IMG/VR virus record: IMGVR_UViG_3300035698_008252 | Location: 1 to 64,000 of that record | Length of the DNA: 64,000 nucleotides | Direction: 5' to 3' (one strand) | Source of the DNA: a virus | Shown here: piece after piece, positions 1 through 6,583 of the stretch | How the letters are laid out: each line of letters starts with the position of its first letter | Position numbering within the stretch: position 1 is the first letter of the stretch | Notes under the pieces: model-generated | What the model saw: only the letters and a program-made list of their open reading frames with translations | Told to the model about the DNA's origin: nothing | The model's database searches: none | Position numbers and translations under genes: made by a program

Positions 1-2
1 AA

Positions 3-86
3 ATAGTTGCAAAAAATTTAGGGCTGACTATTGAGAGCTTAGGAATAAAAAGAGGCTGGAAGTATAGAGCTGTAATTAGTAATTAG
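3..86 (+). CDS. C-terminal end of a protein cut by the window start
   Basis: An open frame enters from the left edge and ends at TAG (84-86), giving 27 residues that finish in KRGWKYRAVISN. The AKNLGL...GWKYR pattern loosely resembles the DNA-binding tails of phage HNH homing endonucleases, such as the tail of the gene at 17241. The fragment is too short to assign, so only the existence of a coding end is claimed. Confidence 0.4.
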   Translation: MVAKNLGLTIESLGIKRGWKYRAVISN

Positions 87-127
87 CTCAGTATAAACTA
101 AGATAAAAAATTATCAGGGAGGGGTAT

Positions 128-508
128 ATGTTATCAGTACTAACAAAAAATAATATTAATGAGGCTCAGGAATCCTCAGACAAGCACGAACATTTTAATT
201 GTTATAGTGCTTTACTATTTGCTCTAGGTGAAGTTAATGGTTTATGTTGGGAATGTTGTACGGCTATTACAGACTATATTCAGGAGCATACTAAAAAAAT
301 TACTCATGCTGAGCTGGTAGAGGGTGATATATTAGTACTTTATGGCTACAGAGATAAGATAGAACATGTAGCTTTATATGTGGGGCATGATACTTTTTGG
401 CATAAGAGAGGGCAATTATCTGCTAGATATGATTTATTATATAGGGTACTTAAGACATACCGAAATGATTATAAGTATACAGGCTATAGAAGAGTAATTA
501 AAAAATAG
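128..508 (+). CDS. NlpC/P60-like small protein
   Basis: This 126-residue protein has the spacing of a papain-like NlpC/P60 fold. Cys25 lies in an FNCYSALLF helix start, His80 in an EHVALYVG strand preceded by EGDILVLY, and a third polar residue, His92, in FWHKRG. NlpC/P60 enzymes cleave peptidoglycan peptides or act as amidases or transferases on small substrates. No signal peptide is visible, so a cytoplasmic role is as likely as a lysis role. A ribosome site (GGGAGGGG) precedes the ATG. It heads the early cluster, just upstream of the first class A promoter. The family call is inferred from the Cys/His/His pattern. Confidence 0.55.
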   Translation: MLSVLTKNNINEAQESSDKHEHFNCYSALLFALGEVNGLCWECCTAITDYIQEHTKKITHAELVEGDILVLYGYRDKIEHVALYVGHDTFWHKRGQLSARYDLLYRVLKTYRNDYKYTGYRRVIKK

Positions 509-516
509 GTAAGGGC

Positions 517-545
517 TTGACAAACAGGAAAACATGTGTTATACT
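517..545 (+). promoter_or_regulatory. Class A early promoter 1
   Basis: TTGACA at 517-522 and TATACT at 540-545 are separated by 17 bp, with a TG two bases before the -10 (extended -10). The downstream leader to about 580 is nearly repeated after promoters 2 and 4. It drives the gene at 585. Confidence 0.9.
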
Positions 546-584
546 TGAGTACTTTTGAAAAACAAAAACATGGAGGGTATAAAA

Positions 585-965
585 ATGCAGATATTAAATA
601 GAATCATAAGCACCGAAAAAAATTGTATGGGTACATTAAGTATCGAGGCTAAATTTACAGGTATGAGAAAATCTCAAGAGTTTTGTACATATCCGATAGG
701 TATAGGAGACAGTAAAGAAAGAATAAAAATACAGTCAGATACAAGAATAGGCTATATAAATTTAACAGATGGCATAGTATCTTTATGTAAGCCAGTATCA
801 GGGGGAGCTTATTTTCACCATTTAGCTCTAGCAAAGGGTATTGATAGATTATCTCATGAAGAGCTGGAAAATTTAAAGAGTAAATTAATATTGACAGCAG
901 GAAAATCTGTAGGAGATAATGCCCTACATATAACTACAGATAATTCAGGGGCAGATAAAATTTAG
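585..965 (+). CDS. Hypothetical early protein
   Basis: A 126-residue soluble protein of unknown function. I chose the ATG at 585 because GGAGGG sits 7 bases upstream; an in-frame ATG ten codons earlier would overlap that ribosome site. It contains a GIGDSKERIKIQSDTRIGYINL stretch that may form beta strands, but no recognisable motif. It is the first gene after class A promoter 1, consistent with immediate-early expression. Confidence 0.8.
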   Translation: MQILNRIISTEKNCMGTLSIEAKFTGMRKSQEFCTYPIGIGDSKERIKIQSDTRIGYINLTDGIVSLCKPVSGGAYFHHLALAKGIDRLSHEELENLKSKLILTAGKSVGDNALHITTDNSGADKI

Positions 966-1012
966 CATACAGTAATAGATAAACAGGTAGCTATCGAGAA
1001 GAGGGGTATAAG

Positions 1013-1138
1013 ATGCCGAAACATAACTGTAAAACAAGAAATGAAACATCACTATGGGATGAAAATAAAAAACAATGGTATATAGTTTGTAACGTATGTT
1101 TTAATTTTATTAGATGGGAGGTTATAAATGTCAAGTAA
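1013..1138 (+). CDS. Small Cys-rich protein (41 aa)
   Basis: A short gene with a GAGGGG ribosome site just before the ATG. The product starts MPKHNCK and has a CNVC pair near residues 26-29, so His4/Cys6/Cys26/Cys29 could bind zinc. Its end overlaps the start of the next gene by 11 bp in another frame, typical of translational coupling. Function unknown. Confidence 0.6.
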   Translation: MPKHNCKTRNETSLWDENKKQWYIVCNVCFNFIRWEVINVK

Positions 1139-1364
1139 AGAGATACAAAGTAAGCTGGATAATTTTACAGGAATATTTTGGGCTTTTAATGCCAAACAAT
1201 TTAATGAGGGTATGGAAAAAATAAAAGCTGAGGATAACAAGAGTATATATACTATAGGGGCTGGAGGATATATCCTGAAGAGTAGATTTGCTGAATATAA
1301 AGCTCTACTAAAAGAATTAAAAAAGGAATTAAAAAGAGAGCGGTTAGAATCTAAGAGGGCTTGA
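1128..1364 (+). CDS. Conserved small phage protein (DUF7659-like)
   Basis: This 78-residue protein has a TGIFWAFNAKQFNEG segment followed by IYTIGAGGYILKS. That matches from memory a small phage family of about 70-90 residues annotated as DUF7659 (pattern FAFS..QF.EG...Y.s.GAGgy.pk). The C-terminus is a highly charged Lys/Glu helix. A GGGAGG site precedes the start. The family has no known function, and the assignment is tentative. The next class A promoter begins inside its last codons. Confidence 0.7.
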   Translation: MSSKEIQSKLDNFTGIFWAFNAKQFNEGMEKIKAEDNKSIYTIGAGGYILKSRFAEYKALLKELKKELKRERLESKRA

Positions 1365-1389
1365 CAAATAGGAAATCATGTGTTATACT
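1361..1389 (+). promoter_or_regulatory. Class A early promoter 2
   Basis: TTGACA 1361-1366 and TATACT 1384-1389, 17-bp spacer, extended TG. The leader after it is almost identical to that of promoter 1 through the GGAGGG site. Confidence 0.9.
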
Positions 1390-1428
1390 TCAGTACTTTT
1401 GAAAAACAAAAACATGGAGGGTACAGGA

Positions 1429-1458
1429 ATGGCTACAGGAAAGCATTGGTATAATTAA
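1429..1458 (+). CDS. Possible 9-codon minigene or leader peptide
   Basis: The duplicated leader places a strong GGAGGG site 6 bases before an ATG that opens a 9-residue frame, MATGKHWYN, ending in TAA. A second ribosome site follows for the gene at 1487. It could be a leader peptide, a remnant of a deleted gene, or untranslated. Confidence 0.3.
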   Translation: MATGKHWYN

Positions 1459-1486
1459 AGTTAACTAGTATCAGGGAGGGTAAGTA

Positions 1487-1780
1487 ATGCTAAATAAAAT
1501 TAAACAGTTGGCAGAAAAAATTGAGTTGCAGAAGATTACTAGATTAAGATTGCAAGGGCTAGGCTGTGAGGCTAATATAATAAATGTAAAAACTACAGTA
1601 AAGGAAGGTAAAAAATATATCAAGATTAATGTAGGGCATTCAGGATTTCTAATGATTGATAAGGAGGGAAATATTTTTGGTATCAAAGGGTATGGAGTTA
1701 TACATAGAGGGCATCACTATGGTAACTTAGATACTATAAGTGAATATAATTGGGGAGATTATACACCTAGAAAAATATAG
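1487..1780 (+). CDS. Hypothetical early protein
   Basis: A 97-residue protein with a helical N-terminus (about 1-20) and a likely beta-rich part containing KKYIKINVGHSGFLMIDKEG and a Gly/His-rich GVIHRGHHYGN turn. No known family was recognised. The ribosome site is GGGAGGG, 7 bases before the ATG. It is expressed from class A promoter 2. Confidence 0.8.
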   Translation: MLNKIKQLAEKIELQKITRLRLQGLGCEANIINVKTTVKEGKKYIKINVGHSGFLMIDKEGNIFGIKGYGVIHRGHHYGNLDTISEYNWGDYTPRKI

Positions 1781-1839
1781 GTGAGCATAAGGATAGGTTA
1801 GTATAATAACTATTTTAAAATGTCGGGGAGGGCAGAAAA

Positions 1840-2280
1840 ATGTCAAAGATAAGCTATGTTTGTAACTGCTGTGGTAAGGAAAGGATTGATATTATGTTAA
1901 TGGATAATATCATAGTAGGTAATAGAACATTACACCAATGTTTTTCTTGCAGGAAATTAAGCGAGAAAAAATTCATACCAATTTCAGAATTCAAAGCAAT
2001 TAATAAATATGATATAACTATTGAGGAGGGGATGATTAATATGTATATAATAAATCCTACAGTAGGGCATGATTGTACATTAGCAGAATTGAAAAGAGGA
2101 TTAATTAAAGTTAATGTAATTGAAGAGGGAATTAAAACTATTGAATTTCTTAAGGAATCTTTTAACTGCTGTACTATAAGTATGAATGGCTATAAAAGAT
2201 ATTATCCAAAGTCTAGGCTAACAAAAGATATACACAGAGCTAATATAAACAGGAAACAAATACTACAAAGATATGTATAG
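1840..2280 (+). CDS. Zinc-finger hypothetical protein
   Basis: A 146-residue protein whose N-terminus has a four-cysteine zinc knuckle: CNCC around residue 8-11 and CFSC around 34-37. The rest is mixed helix and strand with a second cysteine pair (NCC) near residue 110. Zinc ribbons of this type usually mediate nucleic-acid or protein contacts. GGGGAGGG precedes the ATG. Function unknown. Confidence 0.75.
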   Translation: MSKISYVCNCCGKERIDIMLMDNIIVGNRTLHQCFSCRKLSEKKFIPISEFKAINKYDITIEEGMINMYIINPTVGHDCTLAELKRGLIKVNVIEEGIKTIEFLKESFNCCTISMNGYKRYYPKSRLTKDIHRANINRKQILQRYV

Positions 2281-2283
2281 GGC

Positions 2284-2312
2284 TTGACAAGTAAGGAATG
2301 ATATGTTATACT
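2284..2312 (+). promoter_or_regulatory. Class A early promoter 3
   Basis: TTGACA 2284-2289 and TATACT 2307-2312 with a 17-bp spacer ending ATATGT. It begins right after the stop of the gene ending at 2280 and drives the gene at 2342. Confidence 0.9.
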
Positions 2313-2341
2313 TGACGAAACAAAACAAAGGAAGGTAAAAA

Positions 2342-2767
2342 ATGTACAGCATAAAAATAGCAGAGGTAGATAAAGTATTTAGTATAGATGCAAACAATAG
2401 AAAGCAAGCTCTACAATTCTTTATAGAAAATAATGTAAGTATTACATTAGATACAGTTAGTCAAGATATAAAGAAGAGATTAGACTATTTAAGAGAGCAG
2501 GTAATCAAGGAGTGTATCAGTCAGGGTGAGATTTTAGAGTTATCATCTTTAGCAGAACATATAGAGAAGGGGGATGTTCTACTAGAGGAATGGGCTGGTA
2601 TTCCTGAGACTACTAAGAAGTTTGAAGGATTAGTAATGAATTATAAGGGAGCTATTCAGGATAATGGTATAAGGATACAAGTAATTAAAGATTATGGAAA
2701 TACTTGTGGTATTATATTCCTACGGACTAAAATGCAGACAGAGGTATTGCGAAAAAATTTATATTAG
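2342..2767 (+). CDS. Hypothetical early protein
   Basis: A 141-residue protein. The N-terminal 30 residues (YSIKIAEVDKVFSIDANNRKQ) look like a small alpha/beta unit, followed by helices and a C-terminal strand pair ending in FLRTKMQTEVLRK. No family was recognised. AAGGAAGG serves as ribosome site. It is the only gene between class A promoters 3 and 4. Confidence 0.8.
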   Translation: MYSIKIAEVDKVFSIDANNRKQALQFFIENNVSITLDTVSQDIKKRLDYLREQVIKECISQGEILELSSLAEHIEKGDVLLEEWAGIPETTKKFEGLVMNYKGAIQDNGIRIQVIKDYGNTCGIIFLRTKMQTEVLRKNLY

Positions 2768-2771
2768 AGCC

Positions 2772-2800
2772 TTGACAAATCAGGAAAGATGTGTTATACT
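2772..2800 (+). promoter_or_regulatory. Class A early promoter 4
   Basis: TTGACA 2772-2777, TATACT 2795-2800, 17-bp spacer, extended TG. Its leader is a third copy of the leader after promoters 1 and 2, with a few changes. Confidence 0.9.
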
Positions 2801-2837
2801 TGAGTACATTTAGAAAACAAAAACATGGAGGAGTGAT

Positions 2838-3022
2838 ATGCAAGTAAAGGATTTAAAAAACTAATTAAGAATATGCCCGACGATAGAGAGATTTTAATAT
2901 CAGACTATAAGAGAGTATCAGGAAAGACAGTTATTAAATATACTAACCAGTGCTGTAATACTGAACATCAAGAAGAGAATAATGAATTATGGCTATCCAA
3001 TGAAGGATTAGTTAAGGTGTAA
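2838..3022 (+). CDS. Small early protein requiring a -1 frameshift (or a broken gene)
   Basis: From the ATG at 2838, preceded by GGAGGAG, the zero frame stops after 8 codons (MQVKDLKN). At codons 5-8 the sequence reads T TTA AAA AAC, which contains two overlapping -1 slippery heptamers. A -1 shift there enters an open frame from CTA at 2861 to TAA at 3020-3022, giving an about 62-residue protein MQVKDLKKLIKNMPDDREIL... The LK.LI.NMPDD.EI start is typical of a common small phage and plasmid protein type. The alternatives are a true one-base loss in the six-A run or a sequencing indel. No ATG, GTG or TTG gives the downstream frame the same N-terminus. Confidence 0.55.
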
Positions 3023-3035
3023 CAGCGAGGAGGAC

Positions 3036-3064
3036 TTGACAAAATTTGAATCATGTGTTATACT
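3036..3064 (+). promoter_or_regulatory. Class A early promoter 5
   Basis: TTGACA 3036-3041 and TATACT 3059-3064, 17-bp spacer with extended TG. It drives the gene at 3086, whose ribosome site lies about 10 bases after the expected transcript start. Confidence 0.9.
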
Positions 3065-3085
3065 TGTGAGAACAAGGAGGGGTAA

Positions 3086-3316
3086 ATGGAAAACAAAATT
3101 ATTAAAGCAATACTAACTAACTTAAGTAACTACAAAGAATCAGAGGTAAGACTAGAGAGGGTAGATAATAAGTATAGCGACTTGCCTACCTATTCTATCA
3201 AAGGTAGAAAAACTGTTTGGGGTACAAGAAAATTATTGTTTATGAAAACTCGCACCACTGGTAGAACAATGTCAGCACAGAATAGGTCTACCAATTACTC
3301 AGTCGAATTAATATAA
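3086..3316 (+). CDS. Hypothetical basic early protein
   Basis: A 76-residue basic protein with a C-terminal half rich in Arg, Lys, Thr and Ser (GRKTVWGTRKLLFMKTRTTG). No motif was recognised. AAGGAGGGG gives a strong ribosome site. The first dispersed 16-19-bp repeat follows its stop within 5 bases. Confidence 0.75.
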   Translation: MENKIIKAILTNLSNYKESEVRLERVDNKYSDLPTYSIKGRKTVWGTRKLLFMKTRTTGRTMSAQNRSTNYSVELI

Positions 3317-3320
3317 TAAC

Positions 3321-3336
3321 ACCGAGACATAATGAG
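3321..3336 (+). repeat. Dispersed repeat copy 1 (partial)
   Basis: ACCGAGACATAATGAG, sharing 16 bases with three longer copies at 9845, 23662 and 49471. It lies between two genes and overlaps the ribosome site of the gene at 3349. Confidence 0.75.
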
Positions 3337-3348
3337 GAGGATTTTATC

Positions 3349-3837
3349 ATGGGTAGAAGCGTGAATTACTTAAATAATTCTGAGACTGTAATATATTTTA
3401 CTGCTGATTGGATTAATGAGGATGAAGATTTCTATACTGAGAATTTTAATGATTTCCGAAGTAATTTAGAAGAAGTAATTATGTCAAAATTGAAATCATA
3501 TACTAGGGAGGATAAATTTGAAGGGAATGAGGTAGCTATTATATTAGATAATGAATTATGTAATATAGGGTTATCTGAATACTGTGGATTATATTCTCTA
3601 TCAGTTGCTCCTAAGGATACAGATTACCCAGAGAATAATTTTGCAGAGAGGCATGCTGAGGTAATAGAAACGACCTTAAGAAAATGTTTACATGGATTAG
3701 GTGCTAAGCTACTACAGCGACTAGGAACATTCTCTACAGGTTGTGGAGTATTCCAGGAAGCTAAAGGAGACATACTAGAGAACGGTGAGGTCGTTCTACC
3801 TAAGGCTTGCCAAATCGAAAAAATATGTTATACTTGA
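3349..3837 (+). CDS. Conserved hypothetical phage protein
   Basis: A 162-residue acidic protein beginning MGRSVNYLNNSETVIYFTADW. It has mixed alpha/beta character: FTADWINEDEDFYTENFNDF, then EVAIILDNELCNIGLSEYCGLYSLSVAP, and a C-terminal FSTGCGVFQEAKG. I recall similar proteins as unannotated phage products but know no function. GAGGAGG precedes the ATG. Its last codons contain class A promoter 6, so gene end and promoter share sequence. Confidence 0.8.
   Translation: MGRSVNYLNNSETVIYFTADWINEDEDFYTENFNDFRSNLEEVIMSKLKSYTREDKFEGNEVAIILDNELCNIGLSEYCGLYSLSVAPKDTDYPENNFAERHAEVIETTLRKCLHGLGAKLLQRLGTFSTGCGVFQEAKGDILENGEVVLPKACQIEKICYT
3807..3834 (+). promoter_or_regulatory. Class A early promoter 6 (variant)
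   Basis: TTGCCA 3807-3812 and TATACT 3829-3834 with a 16-bp spacer ending ATATGT. It departs from the class in both -35 and spacer, so it is probably weaker. It is wholly inside the 3' end of the upstream gene. Confidence 0.75.
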
Positions 3838-3861
3838 TGAAACGCTACAGGAAAGGTTGAT

Positions 3862-4146
3862 ATGAATCAGGAAGAAAAAGGATATAAACAATATAATAAT
3901 GTAGTACTAACTGGAGGTAAGGCAGTAGATAAAAGTTACCTTATAGATAACTCTAAATATCAAAGAAGATTCCAGTATACTAGAAAGAATTATTTTGGCA
4001 GTATACAAAAATATCAGGGAGATATAGTTTATTATTTTAATGCAGCTTGGGAAGAGATAGGACACTTTTGTGGTACTACTGACTATGGGGTGTTAAATAC
4101 TGAACCTATACAGTGGGGTGATATAGCCCTAGCAAAATTAGGCTAG
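3862..4146 (+). CDS. Hypothetical early protein
   Basis: A 94-residue protein rich in Tyr, with YYFNAAWEEIGHFCGTTDYG in its second half. No known fold was recognised. The ribosome site is GGAAAGG. It is the only gene of the promoter 6 transcript before promoter 7. Confidence 0.75.
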   Translation: MNQEEKGYKQYNNVVLTGGKAVDKSYLIDNSKYQRRFQYTRKNYFGSIQKYQGDIVYYFNAAWEEIGHFCGTTDYGVLNTEPIQWGDIALAKLG

Positions 4147-4148
4147 AC

Positions 4149-4177
4149 TTGACAAAGTGAAAAAAATATGTTATACT
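4149..4177 (+). promoter_or_regulatory. Class A early promoter 7
   Basis: TTGACA 4149-4154 and TATACT 4172-4177, 17-bp spacer of mostly A ending ATATGT. It drives the genes from 4208 on, including the structured element at 4411. Confidence 0.9.
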
Positions 4178-4207
4178 TGACAAAACGAAACAGGGAGGGT
4201 TAAAATC

Positions 4208-4399
4208 ATGGCTCAGAAAAAGAAAGCAAAGAAAAAAATCACTAAAGATAAAGGTAGGGATTCACTAACTGAAAAAAGTACTTACGCTAAGAAGGTAGAT
4301 GTCAGAAGAAAGCTATCAGGAAAAAAGGGTTATCATTCAATCAACAAAGGAGATATAAAAAAATTACCTATTCCTTTGTGTCTGTTTCAAGATGCTTAA
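4208..4399 (+). CDS. Lys-rich small protein
   Basis: A 63-residue, very basic protein (MAQKKKAKKKITKDKGR...) with a second basic stretch VDVRRKLSGKKGYHS. The charge suggests binding to nucleic acid or to an acidic host partner. No defined family was recognised. GGGAGGG site upstream. It is followed by a structured noncoding stretch. Confidence 0.7.
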   Translation: MAQKKKAKKKITKDKGRDSLTEKSTYAKKVDVRRKLSGKKGYHSINKGDIKKLPIPLCLFQDA

Positions 4400-4410
4400 T
4401 ATAATATTAC

Positions 4411-4505
4411 CCTAGAAGGTAGGTATCCTTTCGCCTACCCTCGCCCTTAACTATGCGGAGGCTAACTTAGAGGCTCAAAATCTAGGGGTCGTGTCCTAGA
4501 CCTCC
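4411..4505 (+). ncRNA. Candidate structured RNA or leader element
   Basis: This noncoding stretch holds several complementary blocks. GGTAGG 4418-4423 pairs with CCTACC 4434-4439. GGAGG 4457-4461 pairs with CCTCC 4501-4505 and encloses a second hairpin, CTAGG 4482-4486 with CCTAG 4495-4499. An alternative pairing of CTTAGA with TCTAGG is possible. There is no U-tract, so it is not an intrinsic terminator, and it does not fit a tRNA. It may be a structured leader for the membrane peptide at 4521. Confidence 0.4.
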
Positions 4506-4520
4506 TACTAAAAGGATACT

Positions 4521-4631
4521 ATGATAAAATTTATATTTAAATTAATAGGAATTATTCTAGGAGCTATAATAACATTTATATGTTTTCTCTGTAGCTCATT
4601 AGCTATTATTCTAGGAGTACTAATATTTTAA
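4521..4631 (+). CDS. Single-helix membrane peptide (36 aa)
   Basis: A 36-residue peptide, MIKFIFKLIGIILGAIITF..., that is almost entirely one hydrophobic helix with two cysteines. It has an AAAGGAT ribosome site. It is one of several tiny membrane proteins in this phage; such peptides can modulate host membrane complexes or act as holins, but nothing specific supports either. Confidence 0.55.
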   Translation: MIKFIFKLIGIILGAIITFICFLCSSLAIILGVLIF

Positions 4632-4643
4632 AGGTAATATAAT

Positions 4644-4892
4644 ATGACAGATATTGAAGTAATTAATTATCTAGGCTGTATCATGGTTATACTGCAAGTA
4701 ATTGCTGGAGTATTAATTTCTAGTAAAGACTATAAATTAAGAGCTTATGGAGTATCATTTTTCTTCTCATGTAATATTACAGCCTTAAATCTTTATTATT
4801 TAACAGGTTTATTTTCAGCTCTATTAGGTGTATTAGTTTTTGTACCTATAAATATAATAAATTTCTACCGAACAATAAACAATTTAAAATAG
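4644..4892 (+). CDS. Small membrane protein, three helices
   Basis: An 82-residue integral membrane protein with hydrophobic segments at about 8-25, 33-50 and 54-73. The pattern LYYLTGLFSALLGVLVFVPINIINFYR recalls half-transporters of the SWEET/PnuC-like type, but the match is weak. It probably sits in the cytoplasmic membrane. It follows the membrane peptide at 4521 and shares its transcript. Confidence 0.6.
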   Translation: MTDIEVINYLGCIMVILQVIAGVLISSKDYKLRAYGVSFFFSCNITALNLYYLTGLFSALLGVLVFVPINIINFYRTINNLK

Positions 4893-4900
4893 GATATATT

Positions 4901-5482
4901 ATGGATGTATATATATTAAGAAATACTATAACAAAGAGCATTATTATATCTACAGTAGCTGAGATACTAGAAGAGATAAACAGAGATAGAAGCGAGGATT
5001 GGGAAGATTATAATGAAAAAGATTTCATGGTAGGTTTAAGGGAATTTACAGAATATAAAATAATAGGAAAACTGAGGGAGGATACTGTGTCAGATAAAAT
5101 TAATTATAAAGCCCTAACTATTCCAGGCTGTAAAGCACAAGCCATACTGGATAAAAGTATTAAGACTATATTTAAGGAGCTGCAAGAGAGTGGTTTAGAT
5201 ATATCAACTATTAAACAGGTACATGATGATATAATTATTGAAGTTAGAGAGGAGCATATACCTAAAGTTTCAGCTATATTGAATAAGAACCGACGAGAAG
5301 AAGAAGTCAGAAATTATAAAAAAGATATAGAAGCTGTTAAAGGTAAGCTAGTAGCTGAAGGTGTAGACTTTCAGAACTTTAAAAAATGTATATCTATTTT
5401 AGAGAGCTGTGTATGTAATAGATACTGCATAGAAATATATAGAGATTTTATATATACCTATAATACAAACAGCACCCCTTGA
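4901..5482 (+). CDS. Detached family-A DNA polymerase C-terminal (motif C) protein
   Basis: A 193-residue protein whose middle resembles the end of the PolA palm domain. An IPGCKAQAILDKSIKTIF helix corresponds to the usual QGTAADIIK helix. It is followed by IKQVHDDIIIEVREEHI, matching motif C (QVHDE...EV) with the invariant His-Asp pair and Asp in place of Glu. Motifs A and B are absent, so it cannot polymerise alone. The C-terminal 60 residues are a charged helical region with several cysteines. The full polymerase of this phage is at 14703. This could be a recombination remnant or a factor that retains DNA binding. The TGA stop lies inside class A promoter 8. Confidence 0.65.
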   Translation: MDVYILRNTITKSIIISTVAEILEEINRDRSEDWEDYNEKDFMVGLREFTEYKIIGKLREDTVSDKINYKALTIPGCKAQAILDKSIKTIFKELQESGLDISTIKQVHDDIIIEVREEHIPKVSAILNKNRREEEVRNYKKDIEAVKGKLVAEGVDFQNFKKCISILESCVCNRYCIEIYRDFIYTYNTNSTP

Positions 5483-5507
5483 CAGATTGAAAAAAATATG
5501 TTATACT
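5479..5507 (+). promoter_or_regulatory. Class A early promoter 8
   Basis: TTGACA 5479-5484 and TATACT 5502-5507, 17-bp spacer ending ATATGT. Its -35 includes the stop codon of the preceding gene. Confidence 0.9.
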
Positions 5508-5529
5508 TGCAAAGTGTTAGGAGGCTTCA

Positions 5530-5748
5530 ATGACAGTGCTAGACAAATTAAAAATCTGGAAAATATATAATAGGAGACTTAGAACATTCGAGGATATAAC
5601 CTCAGAAGAATTAGCCTTTAAGATTCAGTATGACTTAGTAAACTTAACAGGAGAATTTATCAAGGTGTCTAAACATGGAAAAATTTGGGTTGATGCGGAG
5701 GTAATCTATGCCAGCAAACAAAGAGACTTTACGAGCACAGCTAGATAG
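5530..5748 (+). CDS. Hypothetical early protein
   Basis: A 72-residue basic protein. The middle (EDITSEELAFKIQYDLVNLTGEF) is helical and the end (HGKIWVDAEVIYASK) likely strand. No family recognised. TTAGGAGG site upstream. Its end overlaps the next gene by 41 bases in another frame. Confidence 0.7.
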   Translation: MTVLDKLKIWKIYNRRLRTFEDITSEELAFKIQYDLVNLTGEFIKVSKHGKIWVDAEVIYASKQRDFTSTAR

Positions 5749-5845
5749 GATTGAGACAGAATTAGAAAAAGAGTTTAGTAATTATTCTAGAGACTATCTA
5801 GTAAGCAGAAGAAATTATTTACAATCATTATTAGGGGATAAATAA
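5708..5845 (+). CDS. Small helical protein (45 aa)
   Basis: A 45-residue helical, charged protein (MPANKETLRAQLDRIETELE...) preceded by GCGGAGG. It begins inside the previous gene and its TAA overlaps the next ATG (TAATG), so translation of the three genes is probably coupled. It looks like a short coiled coil. Confidence 0.6.
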   Translation: MPANKETLRAQLDRIETELEKEFSNYSRDYLVSRRNYLQSLLGDK

Positions 5846-6219
5846 TGTCAGATATTATATTCAGATATACAAGAGCGGAAGCTATTGATGATGGAGTACT
5901 AGTAGATTTATCAGAGATAGCGACTGAGGCAGGATTTAAATATCCTGTAGCTATTACTCAAGGAGTTAATACAGTACTAAACAATTTAGAAGTTGTCGGG
6001 CAGGATTTTCAGGGTAGGGCTTGGGATATGTTTACTATTTTTAAGCTGGAGATTAAAAAACAAACTGGAGATACAACTTATTTTGCTCCTCTATTTGCTA
6101 GGGCTAACAAGAAAGATAAGAATAAATTTATAGTCGAGCCAGTAGAGATGTATGCTAAGGTACACGCTGGAGACAATCCAAAACCAGTAATAACTATAAT
6201 GATTCTAGGCGAGGATTAA
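5845..6219 (+). CDS. DUF6573-like conserved protein
   Basis: A 124-residue protein that matches from memory the phage and plasmid family DUF6573: YTRAEAIDDGVLVDLSEIA...AGFKYPVAITQGV near the N-terminus, and a C-terminal VEPVEMYAKVHAGDNPKPVITIM. The family is widespread in mobile elements and has no established function. It is translationally coupled to the 45-residue gene upstream. Confidence 0.8.
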   Translation: MSDIIFRYTRAEAIDDGVLVDLSEIATEAGFKYPVAITQGVNTVLNNLEVVGQDFQGRAWDMFTIFKLEIKKQTGDTTYFAPLFARANKKDKNKFIVEPVEMYAKVHAGDNPKPVITIMILGED

Positions 6220-6254
6220 TTATGAAAACTATGCAGAGGTGAAATAAGAGACTA

Positions 6255-6536
6255 ATGAATATATATAAAATAATAGAGAGTGTTGATGAGATAACAGAAA
6301 AAGATATTGAGATGGAGACTAGGTTTATATCTAAGTATTCTAAGAGATGGTTTCAGATAGATAAAGATGAAGAGGGTTACTGTATTTATGGTAGAGTTTG
6401 TGGAGATATGCCTGATTCAGTAACAGTAGGAGTTATGGTAAAGTATTGGAAAACACTTGCAGGTATTAAGAGAGCTATTAAAGGTTATGTAAAAACACGA
6501 GGCTGGGGATTTAATATTATTTTTCCTAGACCTTGA
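6255..6536 (+). CDS. Hypothetical early protein
   Basis: A 93-residue protein with a charged helical N-terminus and a C-terminal YWKTLAGIKRAIKGYVKTRGW stretch that reads as one basic helix. No family recognised. Its final codons form the -35 of class A promoter 9. Confidence 0.7.
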   Translation: MNIYKIIESVDEITEKDIEMETRFISKYSKRWFQIDKDEEGYCIYGRVCGDMPDSVTVGVMVKYWKTLAGIKRAIKGYVKTRGWGFNIIFPRP

Positions 6537-6561
6537 CAAACCAAAAAAAATATGTTATACT
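6533..6561 (+). promoter_or_regulatory. Class A early promoter 9
   Basis: TTGACA 6533-6538 and TATACT 6556-6561, 17-bp A-rich spacer ending ATATGT. It drives the gene at 6584 and the run behind it. Confidence 0.9.
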
Positions 6562-6583
6562 TGACAAAACGAGGAGGTAGGAT

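Noticed and set aside
4411-4505. tRNA gene
   Set aside because: There is no 7-bp acceptor stem with a TTCRA loop and anticodon arm in the right order; the apparent T-arm has an 8-base loop without TTC. I found no tRNA elsewhere either.
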